This document shows, piece after piece, positions 1-9,615 of a DNA stretch of 64,000 bases. The DNA is taken from NCBI RefSeq assembly GCF_028622115.1, contig NZ_CP097263.1, forward strand, positions 7,006,001 to 7,070,000, given 5' to 3'. The position numbers and the translations under genes are program-made. Position 1 is the stretch's first letter; every line of letters starts with the position of its first letter. The notes below the pieces were generated by a model. That model was not told where the DNA came from. It ran no database searches and saw only the letters and a list, made by a program, of their open reading frames with translations. The DNA is from Kutzneria chonburiensis (GTDB lineage Bacteria; Actinomycetota; Actinomycetes; Mycobacteriales; Pseudonocardiaceae).

Positions 1-2
1 AG

Positions 3-275
3 GTCAGCGACTACTGCCCGACGGCGCACTGGGTGTCGGTGCAGTGGTCGGCGGATCTGCCGAAGCAGCCGGGAGACCTGGCGCCGGTGGAGATCGAGAA
101 GAACGTGATCGGACAGGCGCTGAGCTCGATCAGGCTGGACGGGGTGCGGGTGGTCAACGCCAAGGACTACCCGGAGGAAATGGCGGTCGCGCAGACCACG
201 GACCATGCGACGATGCTGACTACGACAGTGCCACGGGCCGAATACGTGCGGGTGGACGGGTATGCCTCCTGCTAG
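3..275 (+). CDS. Hypothetical protein, C-terminal part only
   Basis: An open frame enters from the left window edge and ends in TAG at 273-275. About 90 residues are visible, soluble in composition, with a cysteine as the last residue. I do not recognise the family. The frame is open from base 3, so the start lies outside the window; the internal GTG at 33 could start a shorter protein but has no ribosome binding site. It converges on the lipoprotein gene with a 4-nt overlap of the two stop codons, so it is probably a separate unit from the ESX genes. Confidence 0.45.
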   Translation, partial: VSDYCPTAHWVSVQWSADLPKQPGDLAPVEIEKNVIGQALSSIRLDGVRVVNAKDYPEEMAVAQTTDHATMLTTTVPRAEYVRVDGYASC

Positions 276-1249
276 TGGTAGGTGAAGGTGTAGGACAGCG
301 AAGCGGCGAAGCTGCCGGGCTGGCCGAGGGTGGCGTCTACGGTGACGGAGACGTCGTAGAACTGGTTCTTCAAGCCGGGCAAGGTCTTCTTGACGTGACC
401 GGTGCCGTCCCACACGGAACCGGGATCGACGCCGAGGGCGGGAGCGTCGGCGGCCAGAGCGGACTGGGCGTCGGCGATGCTGCTGGAGGCCAACGAGACG
501 ACGGTCTGGGTGGCGGTGGAGTCGACGCTGCGGACGGGGCGGGTGATGACGCCGGCGGGCAGGGTGAGGCGAACGGCCAGAGTGGTGTTCCACGCGGGCT
601 GGACGCGGGCGGTGGGAAAGCCGTCGCGGAAGGCGAGTTCGGCGCGGGAAGGCCGATGGGTGAGGTCGATGGGGAAGACGCCGTCGTGCACAACGGCATC
701 GATGGCGTCGTTGTGGAACTGGTCGATGGTGAAGGTGTAGTTGACGCCGACCGCCCCATCGTCGTAGCCGATGATCTCGACGTAAGCGGCGAGCCAACCG
801 TGGACGAAGCCGTCGACGACGCCGGAGCCGATGGTGCCGGAAAGACGGGAAATCTGCTCCTCCATCTCGGCAGTGGGCAGACCGAGGGTGGGTGCGTCGC
901 CGAGCAGGCTCTGGAGGGCCTGCTCGGAACGGTCGAACTTTCGTTGCACGACAATGTGTTGCGGCGGCAAAGGCGTGTTCCCGGTGAAGTCGCCGCCGTC
1001 GGCGGTGATGACAAAAGCGGGAATGTGCAGCGTCCCGGAAGGCAGCACGACGGTGGTGGCCAACGGATCCGCGCCCTGACGCTGGTAGGAGCGGTCGTTA
1101 CGGCCGTCGGCGAAGGCGAAGTCGGCCCGGGTGGGCTTGCGGGTGAGATCGATGGTCGCCTTGTTGTCGTGCACCAGCGTCGGCGCGACGGGGGTTCCCA
1201 CGGTGCAACCTCCAAGCAGGAGAAGGAGAAGAGCGGCCAGCCACCTCAT
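272..1249 (-). CDS. Lipoprotein with duplicated domain, ESX-operon associated
   Basis: The 325-aa product starts with a short lipoprotein signal, MRWLAALLLLLLGGC, with the lipobox cysteine at residue 15, so it should be a lipid-anchored extracytoplasmic protein. The mature part is an internal duplication: a unit beginning near IDLTRKPTRADFAFADG recurs as IDLTHRPSRAELAFRDG, and each unit ends in a similar YTFT strand. No named family is recognised. The ATG at 1249 overlaps the stop of the upstream 577-aa gene (ATGA), which implies translational coupling and a joint role at the cell surface with the ESX system. Function is unknown. Confidence 0.75.
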   Translation of the reverse strand: MRWLAALLLLLLGGCTVGTPVAPTLVHDNKATIDLTRKPTRADFAFADGRNDRSYQRQGADPLATTVVLPSGTLHIPAFVITADGGDFTGNTPLPPQHIVVQRKFDRSEQALQSLLGDAPTLGLPTAEMEEQISRLSGTIGSGVVDGFVHGWLAAYVEIIGYDDGAVGVNYTFTIDQFHNDAIDAVVHDGVFPIDLTHRPSRAELAFRDGFPTARVQPAWNTTLAVRLTLPAGVITRPVRSVDSTATQTVVSLASSSIADAQSALAADAPALGVDPGSVWDGTGHVKKTLPGLKNQFYDVSVTVDATLGQPGSFAASLSYTFTYH

Positions 1250-2979
1250 GACCACGGCCAGTGGAAGCGAATGTCGGCATCGACGTCGACGTCCCAGTCC
1301 TCGAGCAGGTGCTCGGCCAACTGCGGCCATCGGTGCTCAAGACGCTGATCGGCCACCCGGTCGGGCACGGGCGACGCGACGATGGCCCGCGCCTGGTCGG
1401 GATGCTCGGCCAGCAGCTTCTGGTACGCCGGCAGGGTGTCATGGGTGACGTAGTCCCACCGATGGTCACGGTCGGCCACGTTGAACGAGGGCAGCGGCGT
1501 CTTCACGTGGGCGCCAACGGTTTCGTCGGCGAACAGCCCGGGAACGGTGACATCGCCGCCGATGGTCAGCGGCTTGTACTCCCCTGGGGTATGCGTTCCG
1601 GGAATGGACGCCTGCCCGGCGACGGTCATGCCGTAGGTCATGGCCCTGCCGACGACACCGTCATGGTTGTACATCTCGTCGTACTGCTTGGCGATGACCT
1701 GGTTCTGCTCGCGGTAGAGCAGATCGGTGTTGCCGTGCTGGATCCGCGCCGGGTCGCCGCTGCCGATGTCGCTCCACGCGTTGGCCGCGCGGTCGTCGAT
1801 CAGCCCGGCCCGGCGCATCTCGTCGATCGCCCCGGTGCCGCCGTTGAGGTACGCCTCGTGCATCGAGCCCTGGTCGATGAAGATGTGCTTCTGCATGGCC
1901 AGGAACTTGTTCTCGAACCAGCCCAGCTCGTCGGCGCTGAGGTTGGCCCCGGCCGACGCCAGGTCCCGCAACTCCGGCGGCAGCGAGTTGATCTTGTCGG
2001 CCAGCCCGCGGGCGAAGTCCTTCATGCTGTCCAGGTCCATGAAGCCGCCGGCGAAGGACGGCCCGATCATGTTGGCCATGCCGGCCCACTGGAGCTCGGG
2101 ATGGTCGAGGAACAGCTTTCCGTAGAACTTGTAGACGTTCATGATGTTGCCGAGATTGCCGTCGACGCCGGCCTTCGGATCCCACTTGCTCAGGTCGATC
2201 CCGGCGTCGTCGGCCGCCTTGACCAGCCAGTACTGCTGCAACAGGGCGGCGTAGCGCTTGGGGTCGACACCGTCGGCCCGCGCGGCGTCCAACAGCTTCT
2301 GCAACGTTGCGAGATCGGTGGGCAGGTTGGGGTTGATGCCGCCGTTCAGCTCGCCGTCGACGTTGTCCAGCTTCAGGTCGAGCACGTTCGGGCCCTCTTG
2401 CAGGGTGGCCGACGGCACGTAGCCCAGGTCGCCCATGCTCTTGAGGTAGCCCATCAACGCGATCTCGTAGTCGGTCACCAGCTTGGTCACCTGAGTACCA
2501 CTCGACTTCACCGCGGCGACGGCCTTGTCCAGGAACTCCTGCCGCGCCGCCTGCCGGTCATCGGGCGGCAGGTGGTGACCGATGCCCTGCATGAACGACG
2601 TGTAATCGCCGCTGAGGCCGGACAGCGTGCGCTCCAGACTGCCGACTTCCTTGACGGCGCCGCCGGTCTGCCGGTCGAGGTCACCGGCGACGTTGGTCAG
2701 CACCTTGGCGATGGCGTTGAGGTGCTCGGGCGTCTGCTTGGTGCCGCGCGCCTCGGCGTCGAAGTCGACCGGCGACGAGCCGTTCACCGTGTAGCCTTCG
2801 CCGACGTAGGTCTGCGCCTGCTGCTTGGCCGCGTTGGAGTCGGCCATGTCGCCGCCGGCGCTGTAGAACGCGGCGGCCAGCGTCTCGATCTGCGCCGGAT
2901 CGCCGGCCTTGAGCTTGTCACGCAACGCCCAGGGATCGACACCGGCCTGAGCCACCAGTTCAGCATGTGAGAACGTCAC
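1246..2979 (-). CDS. Helical ESX-cluster protein, candidate type VII substrate
   Basis: This 577-aa protein has no signal peptide or membrane segment and is rich in predicted helix. The first ~130 residues are alanine-rich helices like those of WXG100-type or EspB-like ESX substrates; the C-terminal half (NWSDIG, HRWDYVTHDTLPAYQKLL-type segments) resembles no toxin fold I know. I chose GTG 2979 because GGGAGGTG lies 4-5 nt upstream; an upstream start would add ten residues without a ribosome site. It follows the epimerase gene by 26 nt in the eccC operon and is coupled to the lipoprotein gene. Substrate status is inferred from context only; it could equally be an accessory component. Confidence 0.6.
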   Translation of the reverse strand: MTFSHAELVAQAGVDPWALRDKLKAGDPAQIETLAAAFYSAGGDMADSNAAKQQAQTYVGEGYTVNGSSPVDFDAEARGTKQTPEHLNAIAKVLTNVAGDLDRQTGGAVKEVGSLERTLSGLSGDYTSFMQGIGHHLPPDDRQAARQEFLDKAVAAVKSSGTQVTKLVTDYEIALMGYLKSMGDLGYVPSATLQEGPNVLDLKLDNVDGELNGGINPNLPTDLATLQKLLDAARADGVDPKRYAALLQQYWLVKAADDAGIDLSKWDPKAGVDGNLGNIMNVYKFYGKLFLDHPELQWAGMANMIGPSFAGGFMDLDSMKDFARGLADKINSLPPELRDLASAGANLSADELGWFENKFLAMQKHIFIDQGSMHEAYLNGGTGAIDEMRRAGLIDDRAANAWSDIGSGDPARIQHGNTDLLYREQNQVIAKQYDEMYNHDGVVGRAMTYGMTVAGQASIPGTHTPGEYKPLTIGGDVTVPGLFADETVGAHVKTPLPSFNVADRDHRWDYVTHDTLPAYQKLLAEHPDQARAIVASPVPDRVADQRLEHRWPQLAEHLLEDWDVDVDADIRFHWPWS

Positions 2980-3005
2980 GCGACACCTCCCTTCCCCATC
3001 CGACG

Positions 3006-3824
3006 TCACCGCGTCCGCAGTGGTTCCAGCGCCGCGGCGATGGTCCCGTGCTCGAACCGGAAACCGGCCTCGACCAGGCGATCGGGCCGCGCGCGAATGC
3101 TCTCCAATGCGTCGCCGGCCACGCCGCCCAGCGCCAGCCGCAGCGACCAGCCCGGAACCCGCAGCACCGCCGGGCGGCCGAGCGTGGAGGCCAGGACCCG
3201 CGTGAACTCACTGTTGCGCACCGGTTCGGGCGCGGTCACGTTGTACGGCCCTTGCGCGCCAGGAAGATGCCGGATCGCCCGCACGGCGTCGACAAGGGAG
3301 ATCCAACTCCAGAACTGCCGCCCAGAGCCGAATTGAGCGCCGAGCCCGGCCCGAAAGAAGGGCACGAGCTCCCGAAGAACACCGCCGGCCGGCGTCATCA
3401 CGAGACCGAAACGCAGGTGGCACACGGGGATGTCGGCCACCGCCGCCGCTTCCCACTGGCGCACCACGGACGGCAGAAACCCTCTGCCACCAACGGAACT
3501 CTCGGTCAGCACCTCGTCACCGCGATCGCCGTAGTAGCTCACGCCCGAGGCCGACAGCAGCGCCTTCGGCGGCCGCCGAGCCCGCTCGATCGCCGCCACC
3601 AGAGACGATGTCGTGTCAACCCGGCTGCGCAGAATGACGTCCCGGTACGAAGCCGTCCACCGCCGCGCCCCGATGCCGGCCCCGGCCAGGTTCACCACCA
3701 CGTCGACACCGTTGACGTCCTCCACCACCCGAGGCAGCCGGACCACGGTGTGCCCATCGTCCTCATAGGACTCACGCAGCGCCGTCCCGATCAGCCCACT
3801 GGATCCGGTGATCGCGACCTTCAC
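3006..3824 (-). CDS. TIGR01777-type NAD-dependent epimerase (SDR39U1 family)
   Basis: The 272-aa product opens with the Rossmann motif VAITGSSGLIGTAL, followed by VVNLAGAGIGARRW, which is characteristic of the TIGR01777/YfcH/SDR39U1 group of extended short-chain dehydrogenases. A catalytic-type SGVSYYGDRG segment follows near residue 115. The substrate of this family is not established. The GTG start at 3824 overlaps the stop of the preceding membrane-protein gene (GTGA), which fixes the start better than longer in-frame alternatives. It sits between eccC and the candidate ESX substrate, probably co-transcribed; whether that link is functional is unclear. Confidence 0.85.
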   Translation of the reverse strand: MKVAITGSSGLIGTALRESYEDDGHTVVRLPRVVEDVNGVDVVVNLAGAGIGARRWTASYRDVILRSRVDTTSSLVAAIERARRPPKALLSASGVSYYGDRGDEVLTESSVGGRGFLPSVVRQWEAAAVADIPVCHLRFGLVMTPAGGVLRELVPFFRAGLGAQFGSGRQFWSWISLVDAVRAIRHLPGAQGPYNVTAPEPVRNSEFTRVLASTLGRPAVLRVPGWSLRLALGGVAGDALESIRARPDRLVEAGFRFEHGTIAAALEPLRTR

Positions 3825-4255
3825 GGCCGCACCACCGTGACCGCCAACGAGAACACGAAGGCCGCCCCGACCAGCCCCGTCATGCACGACGCCAAAAGCC
3901 GCAACCGACGCCGATACCCCGCCAACTCCTCGACGACGGCGAAAATCCGGGCCGGCCAGTGGCGCCACGACACGTACCAGAAGATCGCCGCGGCGATCCC
4001 GTACAGCGCAACGGAAATCGCGTACCACCAGCTGACGTCCACGGCCAACGCGACACCGGTCAACACCAGCGCCGCGATCAGGCCCACGACCTTCCACCGG
4101 TTGCCGTGGGCCAGCAACAGCAGGAACTCCTCGCGCTTCTCCTCGTCCGGAAAGAAGCGGTCGACCTTGGGCTGCACCACGGTCAGGCTGTAGCCCATCG
4201 CGCCCATCCAGATGGCGGCGAGCGTCAGGTGCAGCACGAGAAGCACGTCAGTCAT
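3821..4255 (-). CDS. Small four-helix integral membrane protein
   Basis: The 144-aa protein has four hydrophobic segments (about residues 3-25, 53-75, 78-98 and 120-142) and a charged cytoplasmic loop around residues 30-50. The layout and the early LHLTLAAIWMGAMG helix resemble CopD/DUF2269-like small membrane proteins, which often carry a histidine in the first helix, but no function can be assigned. ATG 4255 overlaps the 3' end of eccC by 8 nt, and its own stop overlaps the epimerase start. It is thus translated from the eccC operon. Confidence 0.7.
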   Translation of the reverse strand: MTDVLLVLHLTLAAIWMGAMGYSLTVVQPKVDRFFPDEEKREEFLLLLAHGNRWKVVGLIAALVLTGVALAVDVSWWYAISVALYGIAAAIFWYVSWRHWPARIFAVVEELAGYRRRLRLLASCMTGLVGAAFVFSLAVTVVRP

Positions 4256-7200
4256 GGTGCGAGTCCAACCGGGCCAGCTGCACCGGAACCGCGCCCAATC
4301 GCCGGTGCACCAACGTCCCGCGCCCGGCCGGCAACCTCGAAGGTCGTACGCCGAACATGGTGCCCTCGTCCGGCGGCGCGCTGAGCACCACGGCCGGGAA
4401 GCTCAGCTCGCGCATCCGCCGCAGCACCGGCTCCAGCAACGCCGACCCCGCGCCGCCGGCCTGCCGGGCCAGATACAGATGCAGCCCGATGTTGCGCGCC
4501 TGCGGCAGGAAGTCCAGCAGCGGGGCCAGCGGATTGCCGACCGAGTTGGCCACCAGGTCGTAGTCGTCGACGACGATGTGCACGTCCGGCCCGGTCCACC
4601 AGGACCGGTTGCGCAGCTGCTCGGGCGTGACATCGGTGTCCGGCAAGCGTTTGGTGAAGCCCTCGACCAGCCCGGCGACGATCTCCACGGTCTGCTGCGG
4701 CGTCGTGCCGTAGGCCAGCACCTCCTGACCCTCGAACTCGCCGAGCATGGTCATCCGGTAGTCGATCAGCGCGATCTTCGCCGCCTTCGGCTCGCCCCGC
4801 GCCACCACCTGCCGGGCGATGGCCCGCAGCGTCGAGGTTTTGCCCGACTCGCTGTCACCGATCAGCACCAAACCCTGATCAGCCAACACAATCGGCTCCA
4901 GGCGCTGACCCTCCACGCCGATGGTGATGCCCGGCTGGGCCGGTAGGTCGCGGAACTCGATCAGACGCGGCAGCAGGCGAACCGCGGGCGCCGGCTGGCC
5001 GGACCAGTTCTCGTTGATCTTGGTGATCAGATCGGCGATGCCGACGGCGAGGTCGTCGGCGCTGCTGCGGCCGTCCACCCGGGGCACCGCGCCGAGGAAG
5101 TGCAGACGCTCCCGAGTCACGCCGCGACCGGGCCGGTCGGCCGGCACCGCCTGCTGGGCCTTGCGGTCGATCTCCGAATCCAGCGCGTCGCCCAGCTTGA
5201 GCTCGATCTTGGCGCCGATCAGGTCCCGCAGGCCCAGCCGCAGGTCGAGCCAGCGGTTGGCGGTCAGCACCATGTGCACGCCGTAGGTCAGCGAGCGGCC
5301 GACCAGGTTGAGCAGGTATGCCTCCAGGTCCTCGTAGTCCTGGCGCAGCACCGACCAGCCGTCCACGACCAGGAAGACGTCGCCGAACGGGTCGTCGCCG
5401 ACCTTGCCCTCGGCCCGCAGCCGTCGGTAGTCGGCCATGGTGTCCACGCCCAGCTCGCGGAAGCGGGTCTCGCGGCGCTCCACCACCGCGCTGACCTCGG
5501 CCACCGTCCGCCGGACGACCTCGTTGTCCTGTCGGCCGGCGACCCGGCCGACGTGCGGCAGGCCGGACATCGCGAACAGCGTGCCGCTGAAGTCCAGGCA
5601 GTACACCTGGATCTCGGCCGGCGTGTGCCGCAGCGCCAGCGCCGCGACCAGCGTGCGGACCATGGTCGACTTGCCCGACCGCGGCCCGCCGACGATGGCG
5701 ACGTGGCCGCCGGACCCGGCGAGGTCGATCAACATCGGGTCCCGCCGCTGGTGGTACGGCCGGTCAACCGTGCCGATCGGCACGGTCAGCGGGGCCAGCT
5801 CCGGCGCCGCGCCGAAGCCCCGCCCCGGTCGCACGGCCAGGCCCGGCAGCAGCGCGTCGAGCGTGTCCGGGGCGTCCAGCGGCGGCAGCCAGACCTGGTG
5901 CGCCGGGCTGCCCTGGCCGATCAGCTGGTCCACCATCACCGACAACATCGTTGGCCGGCTGGGGTTCTCCTCGTCCTCATCGTCGTCGTCCACCGACGGC
6001 AGATAGTCCAGCCCAGCCGGCACCGGCAGCGAGCGCGCGGTGAACGGCCGGACGTCGCCCACACCGAGCAGCGACTGGCCATCCCGGTCCTCGCCGGAGT
6101 GGTAGGCGCCGGACACGTAGGCCGCGCGGAACCGCCGCAGCGTCGCGGTGTCGGTCTTGAGGAAGCCATGACCGGGCGCGTTGGGCAGGTCGTTGGCGTC
6201 TGGCACGCCGATGGCCGTGCGGCTCTCCTGCGCCGAGAACGTGCGCAGGCCGATCCGGTACGACAGGTGCGCCTCCAGCCCCCGCAGCCGACCTTCGTCC
6301 AGTCGCTGCGAGGCCAGCAGCAGGTGCAGCCCGAGCGACCGGCCAAGGCGTCCAATTTGGACGAACAGATCGGCGAAGTCGGGTTTCTGGCTCAACAGCT
6401 CGGAAAACTCGTCGACCACGACGAAGAGGCTGGGCAGCGGCGGCAGACCGGCCCCGTTCTGCCGGGCGCGCTCGTAGTCCCGGACCGACACCAGGTTGCC
6501 GGCGTCGCGCAGGATCTCCTGCCGGCGGTTCATCTCGCCGGACAGCGCCTCCTGCATGCGGTCCACGAGGGACAGATCATCTTCGAGGTTGGTGATCACC
6601 GCCGCGACCTGCGGAAGGTGCCCCATCTTGGCGAAGGTCGCGCCGCCCTTGAAGTCCACCAGCACCAGGTTGAGCTGGTCTGGCGGGTGGGTCGCGGCCA
6701 TGCCCAGCACCAGCGTGCGCAGCAGCTCGGACTTGCCGGAGCCGGTCGCGCCGACGACCAGGCCGTGCGGGCCCATGCCGTCCTGCGCGGACTCCTTGAT
6801 GTCCAGGTCCAGCACGGTGCCGTCGGCGCTGATGCCGATCGGCACCCGCAGCCGGTCGCGCAGCGGGCGAGGCTTCCACAGCACGTCCAGGTCCATCGCG
6901 CCGGCATCGGTGATGCCGAGCAGGCCGGGCAGGGTCTGGCTGGTGGTGGCCAGATCGTCGGCACCCGAGGTCACGTCCAGGCGGTGGCCGCCCAGCTGCT
7001 GGGCCAGCGCCGCCGCCACCGGCGTCGGCATCGCGTCGGCCGTGCCCAGCGGCTCCAGCCGGCTTCCGTTGCGTACAGCCACTTCTCCGTCGTCGACGAC
7101 CAGCTCCAGGCCGTGCGCACGGATCAGATCGCCGGCCCGGCCGTCCAGGTCCACCACGGTGACCGCTTGCAGGCCGTCGTGGCCCAGCACGAGTTCCGTG

Positions 7201-8171
7201 CCGGCCACCATGCCGCCGTCGATCACCACCAGCACGTGCGGGGCGTCGGGATCCGGCTCGGCGGTGCGGTTGAAGCGGGGCCGGCGGGTCAGCTCCACGC
7301 CAAGGCCGTCTTCCAGCGCGACCAGCGACGGGTTGATCATCCGCAGCGGGCCGGCGTAGTCCACCTCGTCGGGGTGGTGGCAGTGCGGCAGCCACTTGGC
7401 CCAGCCCCAGGCCGGGCCGTCCTGATCGGACGTGCAGATCAGGATCCGCAGGTCCTGCGGTGGATGAAACGTGGCGACGTGGGCAACAAGTGAGCGCACC
7501 ACGGCTCGTGCGGCATCGCGGTCGCCGCCGATGCCGATGGCCGCGAACCGGCGCAGCGACACCTGCACCGGCAGGTCCGGCACCACCGTGTGGGTGCTGA
7601 TGAAACGCTTGAGGGCCAAGGCGGCCAACGGATCCAGGTCCTCGACCGGTCCCGACTCGCCCGGCACCAGCTGCGTGGCCAGGTACTGCGGGCCGCGGCC
7701 GATCCGCACCACGCCGAAGTCCTCGTCGGTCGGCCGGCGCTCCCACAGCCGTTTGCTGGCCGCGACCGCCCACAGCTGCTCCGGATCCGGCGCGCCCCAG
7801 CCCAGCGACTCGTGCTGCGCGGACGCGGTCCGGCGCACCTGCTGGCGCATCCGGCCCAGGTAGCGCAGGTAGTCCCGACGAATTTGCTGAGAGTCACCCT
7901 TCTGGGTGGATCTCGAGCGCAGCAGCGAGCCGGCGACCATGGCCAGCGAGGAGAACAGGAAGAACGAGCCGGCCACGTAGGTGATCGGGTTGGCCGCGCC
8001 GCCGAGCAGGTAGGCCACCGAGCCGAGGCCGCTCAGCGCGGGCAACGCCGTCAGCCACACGTTTCCGGTGTCGGGTTTGGGCAGCTCGGGCGGCGGTTGC
8101 AGCAGGACGTCGCCGGCCGGGACGGTCGGCCGCGGCGCTCTCGGCGGCCGTCGGAACAGCGCAGTTGACAC
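4248..8171 (-). CDS. eccC: Type VII secretion FtsK/SpoIIIE ATPase EccC, unsplit
   Basis: EccC powers ESX export and recognises substrate tails in the inner-membrane complex. This 1307-aa form is fused (EccCa plus EccCb). Two membrane helices lie at about residues 37-57 and 61-85. Three ATPase domains carry Walker A motifs GATGSGKS (474-481), GGPRSGKS (from 828) and GDSESGKT (from 1105), with Walker B-like FVVVDEFSE, VFLVVDGW and HIVVDDYD. Only the first has a full acidic pair, matching the family rule that domain 1 is the active one. Start is GTG 8171 with GGAGG 4 nt upstream. It is transcribed away from eccD and heads a five-gene operon. Confidence 0.96.
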   Translation of the reverse strand: MSTALFRRPPRAPRPTVPAGDVLLQPPPELPKPDTGNVWLTALPALSGLGSVAYLLGGAANPITYVAGSFFLFSSLAMVAGSLLRSRSTQKGDSQQIRRDYLRYLGRMRQQVRRTASAQHESLGWGAPDPEQLWAVAASKRLWERRPTDEDFGVVRIGRGPQYLATQLVPGESGPVEDLDPLAALALKRFISTHTVVPDLPVQVSLRRFAAIGIGGDRDAARAVVRSLVAHVATFHPPQDLRILICTSDQDGPAWGWAKWLPHCHHPDEVDYAGPLRMINPSLVALEDGLGVELTRRPRFNRTAEPDPDAPHVLVVIDGGMVAGTELVLGHDGLQAVTVVDLDGRAGDLIRAHGLELVVDDGEVAVRNGSRLEPLGTADAMPTPVAAALAQQLGGHRLDVTSGADDLATTSQTLPGLLGITDAGAMDLDVLWKPRPLRDRLRVPIGISADGTVLDLDIKESAQDGMGPHGLVVGATGSGKSELLRTLVLGMAATHPPDQLNLVLVDFKGGATFAKMGHLPQVAAVITNLEDDLSLVDRMQEALSGEMNRRQEILRDAGNLVSVRDYERARQNGAGLPPLPSLFVVVDEFSELLSQKPDFADLFVQIGRLGRSLGLHLLLASQRLDEGRLRGLEAHLSYRIGLRTFSAQESRTAIGVPDANDLPNAPGHGFLKTDTATLRRFRAAYVSGAYHSGEDRDGQSLLGVGDVRPFTARSLPVPAGLDYLPSVDDDDEDEENPSRPTMLSVMVDQLIGQGSPAHQVWLPPLDAPDTLDALLPGLAVRPGRGFGAAPELAPLTVPIGTVDRPYHQRRDPMLIDLAGSGGHVAIVGGPRSGKSTMVRTLVAALALRHTPAEIQVYCLDFSGTLFAMSGLPHVGRVAGRQDNEVVRRTVAEVSAVVERRETRFRELGVDTMADYRRLRAEGKVGDDPFGDVFLVVDGWSVLRQDYEDLEAYLLNLVGRSLTYGVHMVLTANRWLDLRLGLRDLIGAKIELKLGDALDSEIDRKAQQAVPADRPGRGVTRERLHFLGAVPRVDGRSSADDLAVGIADLITKINENWSGQPAPAVRLLPRLIEFRDLPAQPGITIGVEGQRLEPIVLADQGLVLIGDSESGKTSTLRAIARQVVARGEPKAAKIALIDYRMTMLGEFEGQEVLAYGTTPQQTVEIVAGLVEGFTKRLPDTDVTPEQLRNRSWWTGPDVHIVVDDYDLVANSVGNPLAPLLDFLPQARNIGLHLYLARQAGGAGSALLEPVLRRMRELSFPAVVLSAPPDEGTMFGVRPSRLPAGRGTLVHRRLGAVPVQLARLDSHHD

Positions 8172-8241
8172 GACACCTCCCGATCGACGGATCTACTCTA
8201 TGGGCTGCGTGGCAACGGCGTACTCCGTTTGGGGGAGCAGC
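8172..8241. promoter_or_regulatory. Divergent eccC/eccD promoter region
   Basis: This 70-bp gap separates the two diverging ESX transcription units. A TACTCT box (8194-8199, plus strand) is a possible -10 for eccD. The 11-mer ACTCTATGGGC (8195-8205) recurs with one change upstream of eccE at 12290-12300 (see findings). Confidence 0.4.
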
Positions 8242-9615
8242 GTGCAGGCAGAGACCGGGGCCTTTTGCCGTATCGCGGTGGCCGGTCCGCGGACCAGGGT
8301 CGACCTCGCGGTGCCGGCCGGCATTCCGCTGGCCCACCTGCTGCCGACCCTGCTGCGGCACGCCGCCGACGGCGGTGGCGACGACGGCGGGGTCGGGCAT
8401 GGCGGCTGGGCCGTCAGCAAGACCGACGGTTCGCGGCTGGATGCCGCCCTGAGCCTGGCCGGTTCGGGGATTCACGACGGCGACGTGCTCGTGCTGCATC
8501 CGGCACGGGACCGCACACCGCCGCCGTTGTACGACGACGTCGTCGAGGTGATCGGCGCCGGCGGCGTGCACACCGCCTGGGAGAGCGCCCAGACCCGGGT
8601 CGCTTGCGGGGTTGTCGCCGCCATCGCCGTGCTGTCCGCGACCGCCACCGTGGCCTTCAACGGCAGTCAGGTCGGCGGTTATCTGGCGCTGGTCGCCGCG
8701 GTGTTGTTGCTGCTCGGCGGCGGTGCGTTGGCCCGGGCTTCCGGTGATCTCCCAGCCGGCATCCTCACGTCCGCGTTGGCCGCCCCGGTCGGGGCCGTCG
8801 GCGCCGGCGTGCTGCTCGGCGGCGACTGGGGCCGTGGACACCTGCTGTTGGCCAGCGCCGTGTTTCTGCTGGTCGCGGGCCTCGGGCCGGTGGTCGTCGG
8901 TGGCGGCGACGCGCTGTTCGCGGCTGTGGGCGTACTGGGACTGTTCGGCCTGCTGGGCGGGTTGGTGGCCGTGATCGGCGAGGTCGGTCCGGGGCGGGCC
9001 GCCGCCGTCGTCGCGCCGTTGGCGTTGGCCATCACGACCGTCATGCCGACCTTGGCCTTGCGCGCCGCCCGGCTGCCTCGGCCCGTGTTGCCGCGCTCCG
9101 CCGAGGACCTCGCCGACCTGCCGGGCCAGGTCGAGTTGGAGCGCACCCAGCAGCGTGTTTCCCGGGCGCGGCAACTGTTCACCGGGCTCATCGCCGGTTG
9201 TCATGCCGCCGTCGGCATCGGCATTGCCTTGCTGGCCTTTGATGTCACGTTGTGGTCGGCCGTGCTCGCCGCCGTGCTCACGGTCCTGGTCGTGCTGCGC
9301 TCCCGGCTGTTCCGGGAACGGGCTCAGGTCTTGGCCCCCGTCGTCACCGTGGCCTTCGTTTTCGTTGCCGGCACCGGCGCTGCCGTCACGCGCTTCGCTT
9401 CCGACATCACCGCCATGCTCGGCATCGCCGCTCCCGTGCTGGTCGGCTTGGCCTTGGTGGCCGGCTTGATCGGCGTGAGCAGCGGCCGGCGGCCGGCCAA
9501 CCCCCGGCTCGTCCGGCTGCTCGACCTGACCGAGACCTTCTTGCTGCTGGCCGTCGTGCCTCTGGTGTTGGCCGTGTGGGACGTGTACAGCGCGTTGTTG
9601 GATCTGCACGCATGA
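8242..9615 (+). CDS. eccD: Type VII secretion integral membrane protein EccD
   Basis: EccD forms the membrane vestibule of the ESX complex. The 457-aa product has an N-terminal ubiquitin-like YukD domain (about residues 5-85), a cytoplasmic linker, then about eleven membrane helices from residue ~105 to the end, interrupted by a charged loop near residue 280 (SAEDLADLPGQVELERTQQR). I chose GTG 8242, where GGGGGAG lies 4 nt upstream; an in-frame ATG at 8200 would add 14 residues without a ribosome site. The stop overlaps mycP in an ATGA. Confidence 0.93.
   Translation: MQAETGAFCRIAVAGPRTRVDLAVPAGIPLAHLLPTLLRHAADGGGDDGGVGHGGWAVSKTDGSRLDAALSLAGSGIHDGDVLVLHPARDRTPPPLYDDVVEVIGAGGVHTAWESAQTRVACGVVAAIAVLSATATVAFNGSQVGGYLALVAAVLLLLGGGALARASGDLPAGILTSALAAPVGAVGAGVLLGGDWGRGHLLLASAVFLLVAGLGPVVVGGGDALFAAVGVLGLFGLLGGLVAVIGEVGPGRAAAVVAPLALAITTVMPTLALRAARLPRPVLPRSAEDLADLPGQVELERTQQRVSRARQLFTGLIAGCHAAVGIGIALLAFDVTLWSAVLAAVLTVLVVLRSRLFRERAQVLAPVVTVAFVFVAGTGAAVTRFASDITAMLGIAAPVLVGLALVAGLIGVSSGRRPANPRLVRLLDLTETFLLLAVVPLVLAVWDVYSALLDLHA

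Noticed and set aside
5100-7493. Long open frame of ~797 codons antisense to eccC
   Set aside because: High-GC third positions keep antisense frames open; the product is Arg/Gln/His-rich and resembles no family, while eccC is unambiguous.
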